From Acidobacteriota bacterium (GTDB taxonomy: Bacteria > Acidobacteriota > Vicinamibacteria > Vicinamibacterales > UBA2999), in the NCBI GenBank assembly GCA_018000455.1, contig JAGNJW010000029.1, positions 1-61,673 on the forward strand: a stretch of DNA of 61,673 nt. The letters run 5' to 3'. Positions within the stretch are counted from its first letter, which is position 1. Every line of letters starts with the position of its first letter. A program made the translations under genes and the position numbers. Below are positions 24,750 to 30,998 of this stretch, one piece after another. The notes under the pieces are model-generated. The model ran no database searches. It was not told the origin of the DNA and worked only from the letters and a program-made list of their open reading frames with translations.

Positions 24750-25085
24750 ATGCCGCCGGCCACGTTCTACACCAAGCCCACGTGAACGACCTGCAAGAAC
24801 GCCAGGAGTTTCCTGGCCGACCGCGGCGTCAACGTCGAGGAACGCGACATCAACAAGGCGCCGCCGTCGCGCGCGTTCCTGGAACAGCACATCGACGCCC
24901 GGGACTTCCTGCGCTTCGTGAGCACGCGCAGCCCCGTCTTCAAGACTCGGCCGCTGCCCACCTCGAAGAAGGAGGCCATCGATCTGATGATGAGTCAGCC
25001 CAACCTCATCAAGCGTCCCATTCTGGTGCACGGCGCTACGGTCACCTTCGGCTTCGATAAAGAGGCGTACGCGAAGACGCGATGA
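24750..25085 (+). CDS. ArsC/Spx-family thioredoxin-fold protein, predicted selenoprotein (in-frame TGA = Sec12)
   Basis: Reading from ATG 24750, the frame encodes MPPATFYTKPT, then TGA (24783-24785), then TTCKNARSFLADRG and on to TGA 25083-25085, 111 residues in all. Family members have KPTCTTCxxA at this point, so the TGA replaces exactly the first Cys of the CxxC redox site, giving U-T-T-C. The rest is full-length ArsC-like sequence with no other disruption: VNVEERDINKAPPS, FVSTRSPVFK, PNLIKRPILV, FGFDKEAY. A hairpin 21 bases after the TGA fits a bacterial SECIS. The true stop overlaps the DUF72 start by 4 bp. A nonsense mutation is the alternative, but the position and intact remainder argue for Sec. 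Function: probable thiol/selenol reductase. Confidence 0.85.
24801..24817 (+). promoter_or_regulatory. Candidate bacterial SECIS hairpin
   Basis: GCCAGG-AGTTT-CCTGGC is a perfect 6-bp stem with a 5-base loop whose second base is G followed by U. It begins 15 bases after the in-frame TGA, and 21 bases separate the TGA from the loop. From memory, the bacterial SECIS model asks for a G in the first two loop bases and about 16-37 bases from UGA to the loop, which this meets. It lies inside the coding sequence, as bacterial SECIS elements do, where SelB would bind. Confidence 0.6.
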
Positions 25086-26029
25086 GCCTGCGGATCGGCG
25101 CCTCGGGGTGGAGTTACCCCGGAGGCCGTGGCACCTGGAACGGCGTATTCTATCCAGCTAGGGACGCCCGTCCCCGCGGCTTCGACGAGCTCGAGTTCTA
25201 CGCCCGTTGGTTCGACGTGGTCGAGGTGAACTCGACCTTCTACGGCCAGCCGCGGGCGAAAACGGCGCAGGCCTGGGCCGACCGGACGCCAGCCGGTTTC
25301 GAGTTCGCGGTGAAGCTGTTCCAGAAGTTCACTCACCCGGCGATGTTCCTGGACGCGGTGGCGGCGAGTGCCTCCGGCGTGTCGGATGCGGCGCTGGCCG
25401 TCGCGGGCGACATCAGGCAGGCCGACGTGGACCAGTTCAAGACTGGCGTCGAACCCCTGGCGCTCGCCGGCAAGCTCGGGCCGCTCCTCGTGCAGTTCCC
25501 GCCGAGCTTCACGGCGAATGCCGCAAGCGTGGACTACCTGGGGTGGCTGCTGCGCACGTTCTCTGACTACCCGCTCGCCGTCGAGCTCAGGCACAAGACG
25601 TGGAGCGACGCGGGCCACGAGACGGCGGCGCTGCTGGCCGCCTACGGCGCGGCGTGGGCGCTCATCGACGAACCGAAGTTCCGCTTCTCGATCCGCCAGA
25701 ATTGGGCGGCCCCGGTCGAGACCGCGCCCGAACGCTTCGCCTACGCGCGCTTCCACGGACGCAACGCCGCCGAGTGGTGGCACCACGCCGCGGCGGAAGA
25801 CCGCTACGACTACCTGTATACCGCGGCGGAACTGGCGCCGCTGACGGAGTCGGTGTCGAGTCTGGCGACCCAGGTGAGAAGGGCCTACCTCTTCTTCAAC
25901 AACCACTTCTCGGCACAGGGCGTCGCCAATGCGGTGCAGTTGCGCCGGCAGCTTGGCGACGAGGTGCCCTCGCCGCTTCCGCCGGCGCTCGTGGAACGGT
26001 TTCCCTGGCTGGAGGCGCCGTCTACTTGA
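25082..26029 (+). CDS. DUF72 domain-containing protein
   Basis: A 315-residue TIM-barrel-like protein of the YecE/DUF72 family. It opens IGASGWSYPG and has the conserved VVEVNSTFYGQP, FEFAVKLFQKFTH, GPLLVQFPPSF, LAVELRHKTW, YARFHGRN and YLFFNNHFSAQGVANA blocks in order. No enzymatic role is established for the family. It overlaps the selenoprotein by 4 bp (ATGA), so they are co-translated; this gene's expression may depend on ribosomes reading through the Sec codon. Its end overlaps the convergent cyclophilin gene by 8 bp. Confidence 0.87.
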   Translation: MSLRIGASGWSYPGGRGTWNGVFYPARDARPRGFDELEFYARWFDVVEVNSTFYGQPRAKTAQAWADRTPAGFEFAVKLFQKFTHPAMFLDAVAASASGVSDAALAVAGDIRQADVDQFKTGVEPLALAGKLGPLLVQFPPSFTANAASVDYLGWLLRTFSDYPLAVELRHKTWSDAGHETAALLAAYGAAWALIDEPKFRFSIRQNWAAPVETAPERFAYARFHGRNAAEWWHHAAAEDRYDYLYTAAELAPLTESVSSLATQVRRAYLFFNNHFSAQGVANAVQLRRQLGDEVPSPLPPALVERFPWLEAPST

Positions 26030-26570
26030 CGGTCATCCGCTTGATGACGTCCTCGGCCTGGATCTTCTGCACGACGTCCATGCCGGTCGTGACCTTGCCA
26101 AACACCGTGTACTGCCCGTTCAGCCGCGCCACCGGCGCCAGCGTCACGTACATCTGACTATCGGCCTTGGAGGGATCACCGGCATGCGCCATGGCCACCG
26201 CGCCCAGCACGTGCGTGCGGGTCTTGGTGATCTCGGCCACGCCGACCGGCTTGCCGCTGCCGCCCGTACCCCAGCGGTCCTTCTTGGTCATGTCGCGGGT
26301 CTGCGGATCGCCCCATTGGATGACGAAGCCCGGCACCACGCGGTGGACGCGCATGCCGTTGTAGAAACGCTGCTTGACGAGCTCCACGATCCGCGCGACG
26401 GTCTTCGGCGCCTCGGCCGGATAGGTTTCGAACTCGAATACACCGCGCGAGGTCTCGACCACGATCACGGGACCGGCCGCTGCGGCCGGCGTCTGCGCCG
26501 TGGCAGGCACGGCCTGCACCAGCGCGACCAGAACGAGGCTCGGCACGAGCCGAAGGACACGGGACAGCAT
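26022..26570 (-). CDS. Exported cyclophilin-type peptidyl-prolyl isomerase
   Basis: A 182-residue PPIase with an N-terminal signal peptide (MLSRVLRLVPSLVLVALVQA, cleavage near ATAQ), so it acts in the periplasm. Family blocks are VVETSRGVFEFETYP, YNGMRVHRVVPGFVIQWGDP, GAVAMAHAGDPSKADSQMYVTL and NGQYTVFGKV. MRVHRVVPGF contains the catalytic-site Arg region. It lies at the 3' end of the long minus-strand run; its ATG overlaps the nth stop by 1 bp. Confidence 0.9.
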   Translation of the reverse strand: MLSRVLRLVPSLVLVALVQAVPATAQTPAAAAGPVIVVETSRGVFEFETYPAEAPKTVARIVELVKQRFYNGMRVHRVVPGFVIQWGDPQTRDMTKKDRWGTGGSGKPVGVAEITKTRTHVLGAVAMAHAGDPSKADSQMYVTLAPVARLNGQYTVFGKVTTGMDVVQKIQAEDVIKRMTVK

Positions 26571-27328
26571 CAGGAGTCTCCTTTTCTCGAGTGGCCCGCC
26601 TTGGTCACGCCGAGGCGCGGACAGTCAGCCACGATCGCACAGTCGTCACACCGAGGGTACACCGGACGGCAGCAGTTTTGACCCCAGGTGACGAGATACA
26701 GATTGAGATATCGCCACCAGCGGGCGTCGGTCGCCCGATAGAGCGCCTGCTCGGTCTCGTCCGGCGTGGTCGTTCTCACCCAGCCGAGCCGGTTGGAGAT
26801 CCTGTGCACGTGTGTGTCGACACATATGTGCTGCCAACTCCCGAAGGCCACGATCAGCACGAGCGTCGCGGTCTTGCGCCCCACGCCAGGCAGAGTCACC
26901 AGCTCGTCGACCGATGACGGCACACGACCGCCGTAGACGGTGAGGAGCCGCTGGCAGGCCGCCTTCACGTGGCGGGCTTTGGTGCGGTAGAAGCTCACCG
27001 GGTAGATGAGCGTCTCGATCTCCTTGACGCCGAGCTTGGTCATGGCCTTCGGCGTCCGTGCCCGCTCGAACAGGCGGGTGGACGCGGCCAGCGTCGTGGC
27101 ATCCTGGGTGCGTGCCGAGAGCAGCGTCGCAATGAGCACCTGAAACGGGTCCTCCCGTTGGGACTCCGCGATCTTCTCGATCGCCGGCAGCTCGAAGCCG
27201 TCGATCTGACGCGCCAGTTCGCGCAGCACGCGCTCGACGCGGGCCGGTTCCGGACGCCCGATGCGCACGCGCGGAGGCGGCGCGGCAGCTGGGCCAGCCA
27301 CGACGGCGCCGGCGGCGCGCGGGCTCAT
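26570..27328 (-). CDS. nth: Endonuclease III
   Basis: A 252-residue base-excision repair glycosylase/AP lyase for oxidised pyrimidines. The helix-hairpin-helix LPGVGRKTA carries the catalytic Lys152, and VDTHVHRISNRLG carries Asp171. The 4Fe-4S cluster is bound by Cys220-X6-Cys227-X2-Cys230-X5-Cys236, the canonical spacing. An N-terminal Ala/Pro-rich extension of about 25 residues is not conserved. The ATG at 27328 overlaps the dehydrogenase stop (ATGA). Longer upstream frames run antisense over that gene. Confidence 0.92.
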   Translation of the reverse strand: MSPRAAGAVVAGPAAAPPPRVRIGRPEPARVERVLRELARQIDGFELPAIEKIAESQREDPFQVLIATLLSARTQDATTLAASTRLFERARTPKAMTKLGVKEIETLIYPVSFYRTKARHVKAACQRLLTVYGGRVPSSVDELVTLPGVGRKTATLVLIVAFGSWQHICVDTHVHRISNRLGWVRTTTPDETEQALYRATDARWWRYLNLYLVTWGQNCCRPVYPRCDDCAIVADCPRLGVTKAGHSRKGDS

Positions 27329-28281
27329 GGCACCGGCGTCAGCGCGGGCTTGCCGTCGAGCACCGCCAGCACGTTGGAGACGGCCAGATCCGCCATTGCC
27401 GTGCGGGTCTCGGTCGTGGCGCTGGCTAGATGCGGGATGAGGAGTGCGTTGTCGAGCTCGAGGAGTCCGGGGTGCACCACCGGCTCCTTCTCGTAGACGT
27501 CGAGCGCCGCGCCGGCGAGCAGGCGCTCCCGCAGTGCCCACGCCAGGGCGGCTTCGTCCACGACCGGCCCGCGAGACGTGTTGATGAGATAGGCCGAGCG
27601 GCGCATCTTGGCGAGCGCCTTCTGATCGATGAGGTGGGTCGTCTGGGGCGTGAGATTGACGTGCAGGGAAAGCACGTCGGAGGTCGCCAGCAGGCGATCG
27701 AGCGGCATGGCCGTGGCGCCCGGCACGCCGGTCACGACCTGGTCAGTGTAGGCCACCGACATGCCGAAGGCCGGGGCCTTGTCGGCCACCGCGCGGGCGA
27801 TGCGGCCCATGCCGACCAGCCCGAGCTGCTTGCCGCGCAGTTCCATCCCGAGCAGGTGGTCGAGCGCCCAGCCCTTCCACACCCCGGCCCGAAGTTCGCG
27901 CTCACCTTCGCCGAGGCGACGGGTGACGGCCAGGATGAGGGCCCAGGTGAAGTCGGCGCAGGCGTTGGTGAGCACGTCGGGCGTGTTGGTCACGACGATG
28001 CTACGGGCGCGGCATGCCGGCACGTCGATGTTGTTGAAACCCACGGCCACGTTGGCCACGACCTTGAGCGTTGGCCCGGCGGCCTCGAGCACCGCGCTGT
28101 CGATCGGTTCGGTGAGCAGGCATACGAGCGCATGCTTGCCGATCACCCGCGACAGCAGGGCCTCGCGCGAGATGACCGTCGGCTCGGCATGGAGATCGAG
28201 CTCGCAGGCCTGCTCGAGGCGGTCCAGCACCGACGACGGGAGCCGGCGGGTGACGAGCACGGAGGGCTTGTTGGTGGACAT
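27325..28281 (-). CDS. D-isomer 2-hydroxyacid dehydrogenase (glyoxylate/hydroxypyruvate reductase-like)
   Basis: A 318-residue NAD(P)H-dependent reductase. It has the dinucleotide motif GLVGMGRIA (154-162), catalytic Arg237 (NTSRGPVVDE), Glu266 (DVYEKEP) and His284 (IPHLASATTE). VANVAVGFNNID is typical of the GhrB/glyoxylate reductase branch rather than PGDH. It lies 16 bp after the small Cys/His gene at the end of the microcompartment block. It could re-oxidise NADH made by lumenal chemistry by reducing a 2-oxo acid, but it has no obvious encapsulation peptide, so location is uncertain. Confidence 0.87.
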   Translation of the reverse strand: MSTNKPSVLVTRRLPSSVLDRLEQACELDLHAEPTVISREALLSRVIGKHALVCLLTEPIDSAVLEAAGPTLKVVANVAVGFNNIDVPACRARSIVVTNTPDVLTNACADFTWALILAVTRRLGEGERELRAGVWKGWALDHLLGMELRGKQLGLVGMGRIARAVADKAPAFGMSVAYTDQVVTGVPGATAMPLDRLLATSDVLSLHVNLTPQTTHLIDQKALAKMRRSAYLINTSRGPVVDEAALAWALRERLLAGAALDVYEKEPVVHPGLLELDNALLIPHLASATTETRTAMADLAVSNVLAVLDGKPALTPVP

Positions 28282-28297
28282 GGCTGAGACGTTCAGT

Positions 28298-28537
28298 TCA
28301 ATGACCGTAGCACTGGCAATGGCCGCAGTGCGTGCAGGTCACGGTGGGCTCGATGAGACACTCAATTTCGCCAGCAGGCCGCACCAGATCGAAGCGGGCG
28401 AAGCTGACATGCGCTCGGTCGGCCACGGGCGCTGCCGGGGCTGGTCGATGGGCGGACCAGGCGGCCACGCTCGGCGCAGTGCCCATGTGGCGCGCGATCG
28501 CCTGTTGCACGAGGAGCCTGACCTGCCGTTCGTCCAT
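28298..28537 (-). CDS. Small BMC-associated protein: N-terminal targeting-like helix and C-terminal Cys/His cluster
   Basis: A 79-residue protein. It begins MDERQVRLLVQQAIARHMG, a short amphipathic helix with hydrophobic residues at i, i+3, i+4, resembling encapsulation peptides that dock enzymes to BMC shells. A Pro/Ala linker (about 25-38) follows. The last 30 residues end EPTVTCTHCGHCQCYGH, with four Cys and two His in 13 residues, a likely metal or cluster site. It sits 4 bp after a BMC-P gene and 16 bp before the dehydrogenase, so it belongs to the operon. I do not recognise a named family. It could be a lumenal metal-binding or electron-carrier cargo. Confidence 0.7.
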   Translation of the reverse strand: MDERQVRLLVQQAIARHMGTAPSVAAWSAHRPAPAAPVADRAHVSFARFDLVRPAGEIECLIEPTVTCTHCGHCQCYGH

Positions 28538-28541
28538 CGTT

Positions 28542-28814
28542 CTACGCCTCGACGTCCACCTGGTCGACGATGCCGATGATCGCAGCGTCGATCGGCGCCA
28601 TCTTCCTGCCGACGATGTCGGCCGCCGCCCGGCCCTCCACCACGACCAGCACCCGTTCGGAGACGCCGGCGCCGACGCCGTCGACCGCAAGGAGGGCCGT
28701 ACCGACCGCCTTGCCCTCCGGTGTCTCCGGCTGCACGAGCAGCAGCTTCGCGCCCTCGAACTGCGGACGCTTCACGGTGGCGACGGCCTGCCCCACGACC
28801 CGCGCCAGGATCAT
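28542..28814 (-). CDS. BMC-P pentameric shell protein (EutN/CcmL family), copy 1
   Basis: A 90-residue pentamer subunit that caps the vertices of a microcompartment shell. It starts MILARVVGQAVATVKRP, has LLAVDGVGAGVSERVLVVVEG and ends GIVDQVDVEA, all family hallmarks. It is translationally coupled to copy 2 (ATGA, 28811-28814). Three BMC-P genes in one locus is a common arrangement in metabolosomes with several pentamer types. Confidence 0.92.
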   Translation of the reverse strand: MILARVVGQAVATVKRPQFEGAKLLLVQPETPEGKAVGTALLAVDGVGAGVSERVLVVVEGRAAADIVGRKMAPIDAAIIGIVDQVDVEA

Positions 28815-29083
28815 CGCTCCCCCAGCGTCCAGTGGTCGAGGATGCCGACGATGCCGGCATCGGCCGGCACCTCGGTGGGATGAAACGGGAACGACGCCTC
28901 TTTGCCACGTACGAAGAAGACGTCGTCGCCCACGCCGGCCCCGACGCTGTCGACCGCGACGAGGGGGCGGCCCTGCGGCTCGCGCTCCGGGCCGAGCGGC
29001 TGCACGACGAGCAGCGGCACGCCGGCGAAGGCGGGGTCCTTGCGGGTGGCGACCACGTCGCCGATGACGCGTCCGATCTGCAT
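28811..29083 (-). CDS. BMC-P pentameric shell protein (EutN/CcmL family), copy 2
   Basis: A 90-residue pentamer subunit: MQIGRVIGDVVATRKDP, PLVAVDSVGAGVGDDVFFV, and a C-terminus GILDHWTLGER that differs from the DQVDV ending of the other two copies. It also has a longer loop before that (RGKEASFPFHPTEVPA). It is therefore the most divergent of the three and may form a distinct vertex. It starts after a 144-bp structured spacer, and its start region is bracketed by an inverted repeat. Confidence 0.92.
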   Translation of the reverse strand: MQIGRVIGDVVATRKDPAFAGVPLLVVQPLGPEREPQGRPLVAVDSVGAGVGDDVFFVRGKEASFPFHPTEVPADAGIVGILDHWTLGER

Positions 29084-29227
29084 GGCTAGCGAGCCTTCGC
29101 CTCGCGCCGGCTGGTGCCAAACCGAAGCTTCGGATCGCTAGCGGCAGTGTTGCCTGGCCCACGCTCCGCGTGAGCGCGACGCCTTTCAGGGCTCTCACCG
29201 TGTCTGATTAACATGTGACGGAGCCCT
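29084..29227 (-). other. Structured 144-bp spacer between BMC-P genes
   Basis: This is the longest gap inside the BMC block and is dense in dyads. GCTAGCGA (29085-29092) pairs with TCGCTAGC (29135-29142) and would cover the region just before the copy-2 ATG. It encloses the 12-bp palindrome CCGAAGCTTCGG (29122-29133). Further up are CACGC/GCGTG and AGGGCTC/GAGCCCT arms, the latter just after the copy-3 stop. No open frame of note is seen. It may regulate or process the shell mRNA. Confidence 0.45.
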
Positions 29228-29506
29228 TTAAGACGTCGAGTGGGGCACGTCCACCTGATCGACGATGCCGACGACCACGGCATCGACCGGCAGGTCCTTC
29301 ATGCCAACGGCCATGCGGGCCGAGCTGCCGCTGACGATCAGCACCGTGTCCCCGACGCCGGCATCGACGGTGTCGATCGCGACGACGTGATTGCCCTCGT
29401 TCTGGCCGTTGGGATCCACCGGGCGAGCCAGCAACAGCTTGCAGCTGACGAGCCGTGGGTCCTTGCGCGTAGCCACGACCGTGCCGACGATTCTGGCAAG
29501 CAGCAT
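29228..29506 (-). CDS. BMC-P pentameric shell protein (EutN/CcmL family), copy 3
   Basis: A 92-residue pentamer subunit: MLLARIVGTVVATRKDP, HVVAIDTVDAGVGDTVLIVSG and GIVDQVDVPHSTS. It is closest in its ends to copy 1. It follows BMC-H by 23 bp and has a Cys (LVSCKLLL) not shared by the other copies. The stop TAA runs straight into the structured spacer. Confidence 0.92.
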   Translation of the reverse strand: MLLARIVGTVVATRKDPRLVSCKLLLARPVDPNGQNEGNHVVAIDTVDAGVGDTVLIVSGSSARMAVGMKDLPVDAVVVGIVDQVDVPHSTS

Positions 29507-29529
29507 GGCAGCGAGCGGGAGGAAGGGCG

Positions 29530-29820
29530 CTAGCCCTTCGTGCTGGCCTTGCCGATCGGCAGGATGTCTTCGAGGTTGGCGTGCGGCCGGGGGATGACGT
29601 GCACCGATACCAGCTCGCCGACTCGGCGGGCGGCGGCGGCGCCGGCATCGGTAGCGGCCTTCACGGCCGCCACATCACCGCGCACGACCGCGGTGACGTA
29701 CCCGGCGCCGATCTTCTCCCAGCCCACCAGGGTGACCTTGGCGGCCTTGACCATGGCGTCGGCCGCTTCAATCATCGCGACCAGGCCCTTTGTCTCGACC
29801 ATCCCGAGCGCTTCGCCCAT
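29530..29820 (-). CDS. BMC-H hexameric shell protein
   Basis: A 96-residue single-domain shell protein (Pfam 00936 type) that tiles the facets of a microcompartment. MGEALGMVETKGLVAMIEAADAM, the pore-loop area VTLVGWEKIGAGYVTAVVRGDVAAV and the C-terminal ..VHVIPRPHANLEDILP are all diagnostic. GGAGGAATGG directly before the ATG is the strongest ribosome-binding site of the block, consistent with the shell's main component. It is the only hexamer gene seen here, so a complete shell would need only this tile or extra hexamers encoded elsewhere. Confidence 0.95.
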   Translation of the reverse strand: MGEALGMVETKGLVAMIEAADAMVKAAKVTLVGWEKIGAGYVTAVVRGDVAAVKAATDAGAAAARRVGELVSVHVIPRPHANLEDILPIGKASTKG

Positions 29821-29868
29821 TCCATTCCTCCGCCCGGATTCCGGGCCGGGCCGGCAAGCGGCCCCCTG

Positions 29869-30726
29869 CTATCGCACGCCTTTGACGGCCTCGTCGATGA
29901 GGGCCGCCAGCTGGCCGTATGTTAGCCGAATCTCTCCGCCCGTGCCGAGCTGATGGGAGGAGGTCGGCGGCAGGGCCGGCGTGTCGGGCACGAGCTGCGC
30001 CGCCGACCCCGGTGCGTCGACGAGCTGGCAATCGGCGTCGGGCCGGGCCGCCGGATCGGCGCAGATCGGCGCCGGCGAGCTGATACCGTACATGCCCCGC
30101 AGCCCCTGCAGCCGGGTCACCTCGTCGCGCGACAGCAGGTTCTCGCGGCCGAGCGAGCGCGCCACAAGGCTGATCTTCGCGAAGTGCTCGATGGTTTCCA
30201 TCCGGTAGTAGGCGGTGAACAGATCGGCGGCCACCGCGAGCGCGCCGTGATTGGCGAGCAGGAGGCCGTCGTGCGCCTTGATGAGGTCGCGAATGGCGGC
30301 CGGAAGTTCGGCCGTGGAGGGCGTTGCGTAGTCGGCGATGGGAATCCCGCCAAGTGTCGTGATCACTTCGGCCAGCACGGCGCGGTTCAGGGGCACGCCG
30401 GCGACGGCAAAGCCCGTCGCGGTGGGTGGGTGGGCGTGCACGACGGCACCGACGTCGGGGCGCTGCCGGTAGACCTCGAGGTGCATCTTCAATTCGGACG
30501 AGGCGTCGCGGGCGCCGCTGACCTTCGCCCCGGCCATGTCGGTCACGACCATCATCTCGGGCGACATGAAGCCCTTCGAGACGTTCTTCGGCGTGGTGAG
30601 CAGCCGGTCCGGGCCGAGCCGCACGCTGATGTTGCCGTCGTTCGAGGCGACGAAACCCTGCACCCAGAGGCGTCGACCGACCTCGACCATCTCGAGGCGC
30701 GTTTGTTGTTCGTCGGGATAGGTCAT
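29869..30726 (-). CDS. Class II aldolase with C-terminal encapsulation-peptide-like helix
   Basis: A 285-residue aldolase of the fuculose/rhamnulose-1-phosphate type, splitting a ketose phosphate into DHAP and lactaldehyde or a similar aldehyde. Glu78 (SSELKMH), zinc ligands His97 and His99 (VVHAHPP) and His160 (LANHGALA) are conserved, as is ASNDGNIS (28-35). The aldolase domain ends near residue 215. A Pro-rich linker leads to a final amphipathic helix, LTYGQLAALIDEAVKGVR (268-285), which looks like an encapsulation peptide. It directly precedes the BMC-H gene, so it is the likely signature lumenal enzyme. Confidence 0.88.
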   Translation of the reverse strand: MTYPDEQQTRLEMVEVGRRLWVQGFVASNDGNISVRLGPDRLLTTPKNVSKGFMSPEMMVVTDMAGAKVSGARDASSELKMHLEVYRQRPDVGAVVHAHPPTATGFAVAGVPLNRAVLAEVITTLGGIPIADYATPSTAELPAAIRDLIKAHDGLLLANHGALAVAADLFTAYYRMETIEHFAKISLVARSLGRENLLSRDEVTRLQGLRGMYGISSPAPICADPAARPDADCQLVDAPGSAAQLVPDTPALPPTSSHQLGTGGEIRLTYGQLAALIDEAVKGVR

Positions 30727-30732
30727 GCGCGG

Positions 30733-30993
30733 CTAGCCGCGGCGCGCGAACACGTCACGGCACTGCTCGGAGCAGAACCACACCGTGGCGCCGTCGGCGA
30801 TGGCGCTGAGGGCCTTGCCGGGTACGACGAACGTGCCGCAGACCGGGTCCTTCACCATCTTCACTGGCTGCCCGCCTGCCCGCGGGCGCGGCACTTCGCC
30901 TCGCGTGGCCTGCGACAGCCCGCCCATGAAGCGCCCCACCGCCCGCAGCACGAGGAGCGCCATGACGACGAGGAGGAGGATGCGCAGCGTCAC
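30733..30993 (-). CDS. Small membrane-anchored YHS/TRASH-like metal-binding protein
   Basis: An 86-residue protein with one N-terminal membrane helix (TLRILLLVVMALLVL) and a soluble part with KDPVCGTFV and WFCSEQCRDVF, the paired-Cys pattern of YHS/TRASH domains that bind metal. The GTG start at 30993 lies inside the end of the TPR gene's reading region (stop at 30999). An ATG at 30963 would give a shorter protein lacking half of the helix. It lies 6 bp before the aldolase gene, so it is in the same transcript, though a role in the microcompartment is not evident. Confidence 0.65.
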   Translation of the reverse strand: MTLRILLLVVMALLVLRAVGRFMGGLSQATRGEVPRPRAGGQPVKMVKDPVCGTFVVPGKALSAIADGATVWFCSEQCRDVFARRG

Positions 30994-30998
30994 CGGCG

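Noticed and set aside
24782..25060. 92-residue plus-strand frame over the ArsC-like gene
   Set aside because: It is in another frame, has no family match, and is rich in residues expected from shifted reading. The TGA-containing frame explains the region much better.
24750..25085. ArsC-like gene as a pseudogene with a nonsense mutation
   Set aside because: The only break is TGA at the catalytic Cys codon, the rest is intact, the overlap with DUF72 is preserved, and a SECIS-like hairpin follows. It is kept as the alternative explanation only.
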